Positions 1 to 9,209 are shown, numbered from the stretch's first letter. The stretch is DNA of 64,000 nt from an uncultured bacterium (GCA_903834785.1 CAILKP010000093.1:124001-188000); one strand, 5' to 3'. Notes: generated from the sequence alone by a model not told the origin. Numbers and translations: made by a program.

Positions 1-1
1 C

Positions 2-3000
2 GAGCGTGGTCCCAGCACCGCCGCCGCCACCCCGCCCGCCGGTCAGCACCCCGCCGCCGTCGCCAGCACGCCGCTGCTCGCCTTGCTCTCAACGGCAGTC
101 GGTCCCGCTATCACCGGCCACGAGGCACTCGTCCGCCTCATGCTCCCCGCCCGCAAGGGCGTTCCCGTCCCCAGCCCCGCCATCGCCCAGCTCAGCAGCG
201 ACCAGCCCGACCTGGCACTGTCCTCCGAGCCCGCGTCCGACGCCGCCCCAGACACAGCACCAGATGTCGCCTCTGACCTGCCCGCCCCCGCCTCACTCAT
301 CCCCACCGAGGATGATGAGCCCATGGTGCTCGTCTCTGTCGCAGTCCCCACCGTGCGCTTCTCCGGTGGTGAGGCCCTGGCAGTCCTGGACTGCCTCGAC
401 TCCGCCTTCGATGCCTCCGCCGACGACCTGACGATGGCCGAGGCCGGCACCACCGACAGCCCGCTGCCGCACCTCGCCCGCGTCGCCGTCGCCGCACCTT
501 CGCTGCGCTTCTGGATGATGTCCGGCCGGATGGTCCGCTGGCTTCTCACCCAGCAGCGCTTCGTCCCCAGCGTTACGCAGGATTTCAAAGGTCAGCTCAA
601 AGGCCTCTGGCAGCCGTGGATCGCCGATGAAGCCACCACCAAGAAGCTCCAGCAGCTCGTCAACGCCATGCCCCCGGCCGCCCGCGCCGTCGATGACCAC
701 TTCCGCCACCAGGGCTGGCCCATCCTCGACGACTTCCTGCTCCGCACCACCGATGCCGCCTGCCGCGCTGTCCTCCACAGCGAGACCATGATCGACACCC
801 TCGAGGGCAAGACCCCCGAGACCGATGCCCACGTCGCCTGGCTCTCCGGCCTGCTCTCCCCGGCCAACCTCCTGCGTGCCAAGCACGAGCAGCGCCCCGA
901 CCTGCTCAAGCGAGTCCGAAACTGGATCGGCGGCCTCGACGACCGCGGCACCAGCTCCGTCTGGCGTCTCTTCGTCCGTCTCGATGAGCCCGTCGACATC
1001 GGCTCCCTCGCCGATTTCGAAACGCCCACCGCCTCCATGGTCTGGCCCATGGTCTTCGGCCTCCAGAGTGTCGAGGACCCCACGATCTTCATCGATGCCC
1101 AGGACCTCTGGCTCCTCTCCGCCGGCGGCGCCACCGTCGCGGGCAAGAAGATCGAATCCCCCCACGAACTCTTCCTCACCGAGCTCGGCCGCCTCGCACG
1201 CGTCTACAAGCCCGTCGAGAAAGCCCTCGTCGAGCCCGAGCCCACGCATCAGAAGCTCTCCACCGCCGCCGCGTACGAGTTCCTCCGCGACTGGCGCTCC
1301 GTCCTGCTCGAGCAGGGATTCTGCGTCCAGGTCCCCAAGTGGTGGGACTCCCCGTCCACCCGCCTCGGCGTCCGGCTCGAGATCGACTCCGGCCCCATGG
1401 ACGGCCCCGGTGCCGCACCCGCCGGTGTCGGTGCCAAGGTTGGCCTCGGCACGCTCGTCAACTACAAGTGGCAGATCTCCATCGGCCAGACCTCGCTCTC
1501 CATCGAGGAGTTCGAGAAGCTCGCCACCGTCAAGAGCCCGCTGGTCATGATCGGCGGCCGCTGGGTTGAGGTCCGCCCCGAGGACATCCAGAACGCCATC
1601 GAGTTCATCCGCGAGAATCCGGGTGGGCAGATGGAACTCGGCCGCGCCATCCGTCTGGCCTACGCCGCCGACCTCCGCCAGACCGGCCTCCCCGTCGTCG
1701 GGCTCGATGTCCAGGGCTGGCTCGCCTCCGTCTTCGGTGGTGATCAGCAGAAGATGACCATGCTCGAGCCGCCCGAGGGCTTCGTCGGTTCGCTGCGCCC
1801 CTATCAGCTCAAGGGCCTCTCCTGGCTCAGCTTCCTGGACCGCTGCGGCCTCGGCGCGTGCCTTGCCGACGACATGGGTCTCGGCAAAACCATCCAGCTC
1901 CTGGCCATGCTCCTCTGGGAACGCAAGAACGTCTTCGACGCTTCCGGCGGCACGCAGCACGTCGGCCCCACACTCCTGGTCGTTCCCATGTCCGTCATCG
2001 GCAACTGGGTGCGCGAGGCCAAGCGCTTCGCCCCCAGCCTCGATGTCATGGTCCACCACGGCCCCGAGCGCAAGCTCGGTCAGGAGTTCGCCGATGCGGC
2101 GAGCGCCCACGATGTCGTCGTGACCACCTACGCCCTGGCCAACCGCGACAACGAATCCTTCGAGATGGTCCAGTGGTGGCGCATCGCCCTTGATGAAGCC
2201 CAGAACATCAAGAACCCCGGCGCCAAGCAGTCCCTGGCCATCCGCTCACTCCAGGCCGCCCGTCGCATCGCCCTCACCGGCACGCCGATCGAAAACCGCC
2301 TCAGCGAGCTCTGGTCCATCATGGACTTCCTCAACCCCGGCCTTCTGGGCAGCGTTCACGATTTCAAAGAACGCTTCGCCATGCCCATCGAGAAGTTCCA
2401 CGATGCCGCCCGCGCCAAGAAGCTCCGCGGCCTTGTCCAGCCCTTCGTCCTGCGCCGCCTCAAGACCGACCCCACCGTCATCGCCGATCTTCCCGAAAAG
2501 GTCGAGACCAAGGAATACTGCTACCTCACGCCGGAGCAGGCCCAGCTGTATCAGTCCACCGTCACCACCATGCTCCAGGCCGCCGAGAATGCCGACGGCA
2601 TCCAGCGCCGCGGCGTCATCCTCGCCGGTCTGGTCAAGCTCAAGCAGATCTGCAACCACCCGCTGCAGTTCCTCAAAGAGCACGACCCCGAGGCCAAGGG
2701 CTCCAGCTCGCCATCGCGCTCCGGCAAGTGCGTCCGCCTCATCCAGATGATGGAGGAAGTCCTCGCCTCCGGCGGCCAGGCCCTCATCTTCACCCAGTTC
2801 AAGCAGATGGGCGAAATCCTCCAGCACCAGCTCGCTCGTGAGCTCAAACGCGACGTGCTCTTCCTTCACGGCGGCACCACGCTCAAGGAGCGTGAGAACA
2901 TGGTCGCCTCGTTCCAGAAACAGGACGGCAAGTGCCCGATCTTCCTGCTCTCACTCAAGGCCGGTGGTGTCGGTCTCAACCTCACCGCCGCCAACCACGT

Positions 3001-3301
3001 CTTCCACTTCGACCGCTGGTGGAACCCCGCCGTCGAGAGTCAGGCCACCGACCGCGCCTTCCGCATCGGCCAGACACGCACCGTCCAGGTCCACAAGTTC
3101 ATCGTCTCCGGCACCCTCGAGGAACGCATCGACCAGATGATCGAGATGAAGACCGAGCTCGCCGACAACGTCATCGGTTCCGGCGAAAACTGGCTCACCG
3201 AACTCTCCCTGAACCAGCTCAAGGACGTCCTCATGCTCCGGCCCGATGCCGTCGCCGAGAGCGGCGAGTCCAGCGATGAACTCACGGAGGCCGTGCGGTG
3301 A
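2..3301 (+). CDS. SNF2-family DEAD/DEAH helicase, 5'-truncated by the window edge
   Basis: ATP-dependent helicase/translocase of the SNF2 superfamily acting on DNA or nucleoprotein. The frame is open from base 2 with no stop, and the first possible start (TTG at 83) lies in Ala/Pro-rich sequence, so the true start is probably upstream of the window. Numbering from base 2, the N-terminal ~590 residues look like the SNF2-associated region. The motor follows: Walker A DDMGLGKT ending near K629, the Walker B variant DEAQ near D731, and motif VI QATDRAFRIGQ starting near Q1014. Its stop overlaps the GTG start of the SWIM protein (GTGA), so the two are translationally coupled. SNF2 helicases are often encoded next to SWIM proteins in bacteria; the biological substrate is unknown. 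Confidence 0.93.
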   Translation, partial: ERGPSTAAATPPAGQHPAAVASTPLLALLSTAVGPAITGHEALVRLMLPARKGVPVPSPAIAQLSSDQPDLALSSEPASDAAPDTAPDVASDLPAPASLIPTEDDEPMVLVSVAVPTVRFSGGEALAVLDCLDSAFDASADDLTMAEAGTTDSPLPHLARVAVAAPSLRFWMMSGRMVRWLLTQQRFVPSVTQDFKGQLKGLWQPWIADEATTKKLQQLVNAMPPAARAVDDHFRHQGWPILDDFLLRTTDAACRAVLHSETMIDTLEGKTPETDAHVAWLSGLLSPANLLRAKHEQRPDLLKRVRNWIGGLDDRGTSSVWRLFVRLDEPVDIGSLADFETPTASMVWPMVFGLQSVEDPTIFIDAQDLWLLSAGGATVAGKKIESPHELFLTELGRLARVYKPVEKALVEPEPTHQKLSTAAAYEFLRDWRSVLLEQGFCVQVPKWWDSPSTRLGVRLEIDSGPMDGPGAAPAGVGAKVGLGTLVNYKWQISIGQTSLSIEEFEKLATVKSPLVMIGGRWVEVRPEDIQNAIEFIRENPGGQMELGRAIRLAYAADLRQTGLPVVGLDVQGWLASVFGGDQQKMTMLEPPEGFVGSLRPYQLKGLSWLSFLDRCGLGACLADDMGLGKTIQLLAMLLWERKNVFDASGGTQHVGPTLLVVPMSVIGNWVREAKRFAPSLDVMVHHGPERKLGQEFADAASAHDVVVTTYALANRDNESFEMVQWWRIALDEAQNIKNPGAKQSLAIRSLQAARRIALTGTPIENRLSELWSIMDFLNPGLLGSVHDFKERFAMPIEKFHDAARAKKLRGLVQPFVLRRLKTDPTVIADLPEKVETKEYCYLTPEQAQLYQSTVTTMLQAAENADGIQRRGVILAGLVKLKQICNHPLQFLKEHDPEAKGSSSPSRSGKCVRLIQMMEEVLASGGQALIFTQFKQMGEILQHQLARELKRDVLFLHGGTTLKERENMVASFQKQDGKCPIFLLSLKAGGVGLNLTAANHVFHFDRWWNPAVESQATDRAFRIGQTRTVQVHKFIVSGTLEERIDQMIEMKTELADNVIGSGENWLTELSLNQLKDVLMLRPDAVAESGESSDELTEAVR

Positions 3302-5454
3302 GCAAGAAACCCTCCAAACCCACGCCCGATTCCGACGCCCCCGTCAAGCCGGTCGCCAAGGCTCCCGCCAAGTCGCCAGCCCCGGCCCCGGCTGCCCCGA
3401 AACCCGCCGCCAAGCCCGCCCGCGCCCGCTCCACCGAGGCCGACCTCGAAGCCCAGGCCAACGCCCTCCTCGCCGCGGCAGAAGGCAAGGCCCCCAAAGC
3501 CGCGCCCAAGGCTGCAGCCAAGTCTTCCAAGCCCGTCAAACCCCCGGCCAAACCCATGTCCCTCTCGCAGCCCGGCTCCAAGCCCAGCGCTGCGACTCCG
3601 CCCGCGCCCCCGCGCAAGTCCGCCGATGAAGCAAGCACCATCGAGGAGCTCATCGACTCCGTCATCGAGGAGGCCGAGAACGACCCCTCCATCCTGACCG
3701 ATTCCGATCTGCCCGACCTCCCGCCCTCACCCCGCATGGGCGTGCCCGATGCTCCCGCCGGCCCCTCCACGCCCGCCGCATCCAGCGCCAAACCCGCCGC
3801 GGGCAAATCCGCCCGCCCCGGCAACATTGGCTCCATGCTCGGCGCTGCCGCCACCGGCTCCGCGCCCGTCGCCCGCCCCGCCGCGCCAGCCAAACCAACT
3901 CCCGCCGCCGCCGCCCAGCAACCTCCCGCCGATATCGATGCCGACCTCGAGGCCGACTTCGCCGACGATGCCGACCCCTCCGATGCCGACCACGCCGATG
4001 ACGACTCCGGCGACCACCCCGACGCCGCCGCACCCGGCACCGCCGCCCCCGCCAAGAGCAACCTGCTCGATCTCCGCCCCGCCGCGCTGCGCGATGTTAA
4101 AACCAGCAGCCAGCTCTACGCCGAGCGTCAGTCCCGCTTCCAGCCCACACAGGGCCCCACGGTCAATCCCCGCAAGGTCCGCGGCGGCGTCAAACTCAAC
4201 AGCAAAGAAGGCCCCGTCTCCCTGGCCTGGTCCGCCCAGCGCTGGCTCCGCCTCGTCGAGGACTGCGCACCCAACGAAAACCTCGCCGAAGGCCTCATCT
4301 ACGCCCGCCTCGGCCAGACCAAAACGCTGATCACCTCCCCCGGCCTCATCTCCGCCAAGGTCCAGGGCCGCCTGCCCTTCGCCTACACCACCGAGATCCG
4401 CCTGCCCACCTTCACCTTCCAGCAGTGGGACCAGGTCCTCGAAGCCATGGTCAAGGAGGCCCGCCCTCTGGCCGCACTCCTCGCCGGTGAAGTCCCCCAG
4501 AACATCGACGACTGCTTCACCCAGTTCCGCCTCCACCTCTTCCCGGCCGAGCCCAGCCACGTCTCCCTCGCCTGCACATGCCACCGCGCCAACGCCCAGG
4601 CAGCCCAGCAGGCCCAATCCCAGTTCCGCGGCTCGGCCAGCCCCCAGGGCTTTGGCAACCAGCGCCCGCCCGCGCCCACCGGCAGCCCCAACCTGCCCCC
4701 GGCCCCAGTCTCCGCCGCCCCCTCCCCCGCCCCCTCCGTCCCCTCCGCCGCAACTGCAGCAACTCCAGCCGCGGCCGACGCATCCGCCGACCCGTCCAAC
4801 CCCGCGAACGCCTCCCTCCCCGCCGCCCCAGCTACCCAAGCCAAGCCCGCGCCGACCCCCGGCGCATCAACCAGCCCCTGGTGCAAGCACATCTGCTGCG
4901 TCATGGCACTCGTCGCCGAGCGCCTCGCACACGATCCCTTCCTCATCTTCCACCTCCGCGGCGTCACCAAGGACGATCTCCTCGAACGCCTCCGCCAAAA
5001 GCGGGCCGTCTCCACCCCCGGCCGCCAGTCCTCCGGCCTGGTCGAGTCCGCCGCCGTCGACCACCCCGTCCCGGTCTACCAGCCGCAGATCGCCGGCGTC
5101 ACCGATGTCGTCGGCAAGCCCCTCGACCAGTCCGTCAATGAGTTCTGGGAATCCGGCCCCGAGCTCGACACCCTCGAACTCCCCGTCGAGCCGCCCGCCG
5201 TCAGCCACCCCCTCCTCCGCCGCCTGGGCACCTCGCCGTTCCAAGGCGCACGCTTCCCCCTCGTCGGCCTCCTGGCCACCTGCTACGAAACCATCGGCGG
5301 CAAGCTCCTGGCCCCCGAACTCCCCACCCTCCCCTCCCTCCCCGCGCCAGCCCCGCAACCCGCCACGCCCGCCCTCCCCCCCGCCCCTCTCGGCCCCACC
5401 AGCACCCCCGGCGATGGCTCCGGCGACAGCGGCAAATCCTGGCTGGCCCGCTGA
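3298..5454 (+). CDS. SWIM zinc-finger protein, partner of the SNF2 helicase
   Basis: Predicted 718-aa protein with a split SWIM zinc-binding motif: C426-x-C428 and, about 100 residues later, C529-x-H531. SWIM domains are thought to bind DNA or protein and commonly occur beside or within SNF2 helicases. The first ~250 residues are low-complexity Pro/Ala/Lys with an acidic Asp-rich patch, so they are probably disordered. The roughly 100-residue spacer between the CxC and CxH halves is also Pro/Ala-rich and unusually long. The start is GTG, overlapping the upstream stop by four bases. An intrinsic-terminator-like hairpin lies just downstream, consistent with the end of a two-gene operon. The function is inferred from the motif and pairing. 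Confidence 0.85.
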   Translation: MSKKPSKPTPDSDAPVKPVAKAPAKSPAPAPAAPKPAAKPARARSTEADLEAQANALLAAAEGKAPKAAPKAAAKSSKPVKPPAKPMSLSQPGSKPSAATPPAPPRKSADEASTIEELIDSVIEEAENDPSILTDSDLPDLPPSPRMGVPDAPAGPSTPAASSAKPAAGKSARPGNIGSMLGAAATGSAPVARPAAPAKPTPAAAAQQPPADIDADLEADFADDADPSDADHADDDSGDHPDAAAPGTAAPAKSNLLDLRPAALRDVKTSSQLYAERQSRFQPTQGPTVNPRKVRGGVKLNSKEGPVSLAWSAQRWLRLVEDCAPNENLAEGLIYARLGQTKTLITSPGLISAKVQGRLPFAYTTEIRLPTFTFQQWDQVLEAMVKEARPLAALLAGEVPQNIDDCFTQFRLHLFPAEPSHVSLACTCHRANAQAAQQAQSQFRGSASPQGFGNQRPPAPTGSPNLPPAPVSAAPSPAPSVPSAATAATPAAADASADPSNPANASLPAAPATQAKPAPTPGASTSPWCKHICCVMALVAERLAHDPFLIFHLRGVTKDDLLERLRQKRAVSTPGRQSSGLVESAAVDHPVPVYQPQIAGVTDVVGKPLDQSVNEFWESGPELDTLELPVEPPAVSHPLLRRLGTSPFQGARFPLVGLLATCYETIGGKLLAPELPTLPSLPAPAPQPATPALPPAPLGPTSTPGDGSGDSGKSWLAR

Positions 5455-5491
5455 ATCAGCGGCCCGGGCCCGGCATTCCCAGCGCAGCAAA

Positions 5492-5526
5492 CAACAACGC
5501 CCCGGCAGCTCGCCGGGGCGTTGTTC
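5492..5526. terminator. Strong hairpin, probable intrinsic terminator after the helicase-SWIM operon
   Basis: A 14-bp perfect stem: 5493-5506 pairs with 5512-5525, with a 5-nt loop. The stem's A/T end gives ...GTTGTT on the + strand and also on the - strand, so it could work in both directions. It sits between two convergent genes (SWIM ending at 5454 and the leftward gene ending at 5574), as expected for a shared terminator. Confidence 0.7.
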
Positions 5527-5573
5527 CAAGTCACTTGGAGGCAATCAGTTCTGCGTGGCAAACAAGCGTTTGA

Positions 5574-6233
5574 TCACGCCGCAATCGTCGCCTGTGCCTG
5601 CTCGCTCCAGGGGCCGCGTTCGCCGGTGGGGCTGACCCAGCGCATCCACACGTAGTTGGTCTTGCCACCATCGGTTGAGTCGAAGTTCATCACGTACGGG
5701 GCGTTGGTGTCCACGGCGACGAAGCGGAGCTCGTTCTCATTGGCCGGGGGGGTGGTGCCCACCTTGCTCCAGATTTCGACCCCGATCACGCCGCGGGGCT
5801 TGGCCTTGCGGGTGGGCGTGGCGGAGTCCACGAAGCGGAGGGTCTGCTGCAGGCGGTTGCCGACCTCGATGGAGATGATGGGGGCCGTCGTCGGCGGGCC
5901 GATGGGGGTGGGCTCCTGCCGCACGGTGATGCCCAGCGAGGCCTTTTCCGCATCGCTGACCACGGCCGAGGCCTGCAGGCGGCGGACCAGCGGGCGGATG
6001 ACCGCGACATAGGCCGAGCGGGCCTCATCTTTGGTCTGCTTGGCGGCCTTGGCCGCGTTGACGGCGGCAACATGGGCGGGGAAGGCGGTGGTCCACACGC
6101 CCTGGGCGCTGGTGATGGGCGTCATATCCGCGGCCACCAGCCCCAGCGCGGCCAGGTTGGCGTTGGCGTAGGTGACAAAGTTGGCCTGCCAGGCCTGAAA
6201 GTTGGCATCGGGACCAGGAATGTAATCAGCCAT
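5574..6233 (-). CDS. Conserved hypothetical protein (paralogue A of the gene at 8463-9209)
   Basis: 219 aa, no function recognised. It opens with a YIPGPDxxFxxW motif, then an Ala-rich, probably helical segment (residues ~10-95), an LGITVR motif, and a C-terminal part ending in MRWVSPTGERGPWSE that resembles a fibronectin-type beta fold. The gene at 8463-9209 has the same layout (YIPRPDxxFxxW, MGITV, RWVNTRGEKGPWSE), so the two are paralogues. I recall similar proteins of unknown role in Planctomycetes, Verrucomicrobia and Bacteroidetes. A GAGGT Shine-Dalgarno lies about 9 bases before the ATG. No signal peptide or membrane segment is visible. Confidence 0.75.
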   Translation of the reverse strand: MADYIPGPDANFQAWQANFVTYANANLAALGLVAADMTPITSAQGVWTTAFPAHVAAVNAAKAAKQTKDEARSAYVAVIRPLVRRLQASAVVSDAEKASLGITVRQEPTPIGPPTTAPIISIEVGNRLQQTLRFVDSATPTRKAKPRGVIGVEIWSKVGTTPPANENELRFVAVDTNAPYVMNFDSTDGGKTNYVWMRWVSPTGERGPWSEQAQATIAA

Positions 6234-6678
6234 GGTGCTGTACCTCTAAGTATGGATTCGTCGGCCCGCTCACCGTTGCCGCCGCACGATGCGGACAGCA
6301 CGCCACCCGCTACCCGGACCGTCAATCGGCACGCGGGGGGCATTTTATTTTGCATCGACGATCACGGGGGCCGACTTGACGGGGACGTGCCGATTTCGTA
6401 CAGATACCCGATTGCGCTCAAACACTCTGCGTCCTCAGTTTGCGGCCTCGCCGCTGCAGCACCACCCGGAGGGAGCGGGCCGTCCGCGTTTCTACGCAAC
6501 TCAAGCGCCCGTCGCGGCCCGGAACAGGCCCGCCCGCCGCGCGGGCAGCGAACGCCAATCGCTCTGCGCGGCGCTGGCAAGGGCGGCAGCCCCGACCTGC
6601 CGATCCCGAAAACTCACCGAATCGACCGCCAACAGCCGATTCCCTATACTCTGTCCCCTTCGTTAGGTATCCCCACCC
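6234..6678. other. Intergenic region between paralogue A and the ATPase cassette
   Basis: 445 bp without a convincing gene; the open frames here have no recognisable family, start signal or domain. The left part should carry the leftward promoter of paralogue A: a TAAAAT -10-like hexamer reads leftward at 6342-6347. The right end carries the promoter of the ATPase gene. Nothing else was recognised. Confidence 0.5.
6622..6650 (+). promoter_or_regulatory. Candidate sigma-70-like promoter of the ATPase/TOPRIM cassette
   Basis: TCGACC at 6622-6627 and TATACT at 6645-6650 with a 17-bp spacer. This is close to the TTGACA/TATAAT consensus and ends about 28 bases before the ATG at 6679. It would give a leader of roughly 20 nt. 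Pattern match only. Confidence 0.45.
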
Positions 6679-7779
6679 ATGCTCACGCGCGTTGACATCG
6701 CGAACTACCGCGGCTTCAAGTCCTACCGGATGGAGGGGTTGGCGCAGGTCAACCTCATTGTCGGCAAAAACAATAGTGGCAAGACGGCACTGCTTGAGGC
6801 GTTGAATTTTGCGACCACGGGAGGTGATCCTTTGGTCCTCGCCGACGCGGCGAACCGACGCGGCGAGTTGATTGCGGCAGATGAAGGGCCTCGTCTTTAC
6901 CCGGACCTCACACATTTCTTCCACGGTCACGAGATCACCCCAGGTTCGGTCTTTACGATCACGCCGGACAACGGATACCCTCGGCTCGTCATTCGTCTGA
7001 TTCCGCTGCCACCGGATTCATCTTTATTCGACGAGGCTGAGGATGAGATCGAGACCCGCCCCGTCTTCGGCGTGATAATCGAGGGCGCGTCGGGTATTGG
7101 CAGCTCGGCGTCGGACCTTGGTTTGTCACCACGAGGGGGTCTAATCTTCAACCCAAAGGCCAGGATCAGAGCTGCGGCCGCAACGTCGATGGGCACGGCA
7201 CGTCCTAGCCTGTTTATTCCGACGGACTCGGTAACACAGCGGCGTCTGGCGCAGCTGTGGCGACAAGCAGTCCTCGATGCCAATCAGCAGGATGCGCTCG
7301 CCGCAATTCAAATCATCGCGGATTCAATCAAGCAAATAGTCGTTCTGCCTTCAGATGGCTCCTCGCGAGCCGTCCCGTCGCTGCGTGACTGGTACGTCAT
7401 CACATCCGAGGCCCGTCGTCCTGTTCCCCTTGGCAGCTTTGGTGACGGGGTGCGGCGGTTGATGACGCTCGCTCTGTCGCTCTCGCGGGTTGGAGGAGGA
7501 ACGCTCTTCATTGATGAGATCGACACCGGACTCCATTACTCCGTGATGGCCGACATGTGGAAGTTGGTGGTCAAAAAGGCTCTCGCGTCGAACGTCCAGG
7601 TCTTTGCCACCACCCACAGTTGGGATTGTATCGAAGGCCTGTCCACGCTGTGCCAGCGCGAGCCGGGGCTGGTGAACAAGGTTGCCATCCACAAGATTGA
7701 CCGAGCGCTGCAGAACAGCGTGGCGTTCAGCGGCGAGGCCCTGGTCCGCATGCTGCGCAGCGATATCGATCCGCGATAA
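6679..7779 (+). CDS. AAA ATPase of the OLD/SMC-like family (candidate defence ATPase)
   Basis: 366-aa ABC/SMC-like ATPase. It has Walker A GKNNSGKT at residues 29-36, a signature region around GDGVRRLMTLALS near residues 255-267, Walker B TLFIDEIDTGLH at about 275-286, and an H-loop TTHSWD with His313. This is the architecture of the ATPase part of OLD nucleases and of AAA_15/AAA_21 proteins. The TOPRIM domain that OLD proteins carry at the C-terminus is absent here; instead it is encoded by the next gene, whose start overlaps this stop by one base (TAATG). Base use is visibly less G+C-rich than in the flanks, suggesting acquisition. Two-gene ATPase/TOPRIM modules include known anti-phage systems such as PARIS; a role here is inference. 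Confidence 0.88.
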   Translation: MLTRVDIANYRGFKSYRMEGLAQVNLIVGKNNSGKTALLEALNFATTGGDPLVLADAANRRGELIAADEGPRLYPDLTHFFHGHEITPGSVFTITPDNGYPRLVIRLIPLPPDSSLFDEAEDEIETRPVFGVIIEGASGIGSSASDLGLSPRGGLIFNPKARIRAAAATSMGTARPSLFIPTDSVTQRRLAQLWRQAVLDANQQDALAAIQIIADSIKQIVVLPSDGSSRAVPSLRDWYVITSEARRPVPLGSFGDGVRRLMTLALSLSRVGGGTLFIDEIDTGLHYSVMADMWKLVVKKALASNVQVFATTHSWDCIEGLSTLCQREPGLVNKVAIHKIDRALQNSVAFSGEALVRMLRSDIDPR

Positions 7780-8462
7780 TGGCAGACACTCGCGACATTC
7801 CGACACTCGTTGTCGAAGGTGATGACGACCAGTGGGTCATCATCGGCCTGCTCGACAAACACGGTGTTGACATGAATCCCGCCTTCCGGCCGATCAAGTT
7901 GGCGGTGGCCAAGGACTCGTCGACAGGTGCCAAGGGAATCGTGCCACTTCTCGCAAACATGGCGATACAGATCCAACTTGCTACGGATCGTCCGATCGGA
8001 TTCGTCGTGGATGTCGACCTTTCCTGCGCTGATCGTTGGGCAGAGGTTTCCAAGTGCCTTGTGGCCGCAGGAATCACACCCCCAGCATCTTGTCCGCCCG
8101 ACGGCTTCATCGGGCGAATGCCCGGCCGCTCGTTTGACTGCGGCGTTTGGATGATGCCAGACTGCGTGCTCGATCACGGCAAACTGGAACACCTGCTCAA
8201 GACACTTGTTCCAGCGGGGGATCCGCTCTGGCCGCTTGCCGAATCAAGCACGGAAGATGCAAAGTCAAAGGGAGCGAAGTTCCGCAAACTTGACCTCGAT
8301 AAGGCCACGATGCACTGCTGGTTGGCTTGGCAAGAGGAGCCGGGAGTCCCGTTCGGGCGTGCCGTCACATCCAACTACTTTGGTCACGACTCCGCTGAGG
8401 CCAAGGCGTTCCTGCGTTGGCTCAAGATACTCTTCAACCTCAACGGCTTGGCCACGATCTGA
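7779..8462 (+). CDS. DUF3226/TOPRIM-like protein, partner of the AAA ATPase
   Basis: 227 aa, matching the DUF3226 pattern as I know it. The N-terminal strand ends in VVEGDDD with E13, the second acidic cluster is VVDVD with D78 and D80, and GVWMMPD and a Trp-rich C-terminal region (HCWLAWQEEPG) follow. The E...DxD arrangement is that of TOPRIM metal-binding folds, found in OLD-family nucleases and in AriB of PARIS. It is translationally coupled to the ATPase. The stop (8460-8462) directly abuts the stop of the convergent gene (8463-8465), leaving no intergenic DNA and no terminator. A nuclease or toxic effector role is inferred. Confidence 0.82.
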   Translation: MADTRDIPTLVVEGDDDQWVIIGLLDKHGVDMNPAFRPIKLAVAKDSSTGAKGIVPLLANMAIQIQLATDRPIGFVVDVDLSCADRWAEVSKCLVAAGITPPASCPPDGFIGRMPGRSFDCGVWMMPDCVLDHGKLEHLLKTLVPAGDPLWPLAESSTEDAKSKGAKFRKLDLDKATMHCWLAWQEEPGVPFGRAVTSNYFGHDSAEAKAFLRWLKILFNLNGLATI

Positions 8463-9209
8463 CTACGCCGCCACCGTCGCCGTCGCGATTTCCGACCACG
8501 GCCCCTTTTCTCCTCGTGTATTGACCCATCGGGCCATGTAGATGGCGGTTTTGCCACCCTCGGCGGGTTTAAATGTGGCGCGGAAGCTGGGCTTTGTGGT
8601 CATGGTCAGGAAGGTGAAGTTGGCCGGGTCACCCGCCGCGGCAGCGGCGGGCGAGGTGGGGCCGTCTTCTGCCTTCAATTTGACCATTTGACCATTTGCG
8701 ATTTGCCCATTCGCCTCCGCCAACTTCACCCACACCTCCGCCCCCAGCACGCCCGCGGGGCGGGCACGCCGCGTGGGGCTTGATTCATCGACGAGGCGCA
8801 ACTGGTGCGTGAGTCGCTGGGCACCATCGACTATTGCCAGCGGGCGGGTGGTGGGGCCGCCGCCGGGGGTGCGGCTGGTGCCGCTGACGGTGATGCCCAT
8901 TTCGGCGCGGTTGGCATCGGTGGTCTTGGGCCAGCTCTGCACGAAGCGGGTGATGGGCCGGATCTGCTGTTCCAGCGCGGTGCGGGCGGTGTCCTTGGCC
9001 TGCCGCGCCCCCTCGGCGGCGGCCTGCGCGGTGGTGTGGGCCGGGTACGCCACACGCCACTCCTGCACGGCCAGTTCCAGCGCGGCCAGCTCGGCGGTGT
9101 CCAGCCCCTGCTTGTCCCACCAGAACTTCAAATACTCCCAGTACTGCTCGAGCCAGGCGGAGAAGTCACCATCGGGGCGGGGGATGTAGTGCGAGCCGTT
9201 GCGTGCCAT
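8463..9209 (-). CDS. Conserved hypothetical protein (paralogue B)
   Basis: 248 aa from the ATG at 9209, chosen because a strong GGAGG lies 7 bases upstream on this strand. The frame stays open further upstream through a repeat array, but that part is Arg/Leu-rich repeat translation and not convincing protein. The layout matches the paralogue at 5574-6233: YIPRPDxxFxxW start, Ala-rich middle, MGITVSG, then ARWVNTRGEKGPWSE near the C-terminus. Relative to A it has about 25 extra residues near NGQIANGQMVKL, which derive from an octamer repeat also found in nearby intergenic DNA. Function unknown. Confidence 0.75.
   Translation of the reverse strand: MARNGSHYIPRPDGDFSAWLEQYWEYLKFWWDKQGLDTAELAALELAVQEWRVAYPAHTTAQAAAEGARQAKDTARTALEQQIRPITRFVQSWPKTTDANRAEMGITVSGTSRTPGGGPTTRPLAIVDGAQRLTHQLRLVDESSPTRRARPAGVLGAEVWVKLAEANGQIANGQMVKLKAEDGPTSPAAAAAGDPANFTFLTMTTKPSFRATFKPAEGGKTAIYMARWVNTRGEKGPWSEIATATVAA
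8678..8697. repeat. Octamer-repeat element copy 1 (inside paralogue B)
   Basis: A 20-bp stretch made of two and a half copies of an octamer (minus strand AAATGGTC), identical to 9921-9940. Related degenerate units follow to about 8713. Here it lies inside a coding sequence and supplies the extra residues NGQIANGQMVK. Confidence 0.6.

Noticed and set aside
293-2110. Long open frame (605 codons) on the minus strand opposite the SNF2 helicase
   Set aside because: Repetitive Gly/Ala/Glu/Leu composition typical of antisense of a high-G+C gene, no domain, and the opposite frame carries all helicase motifs.
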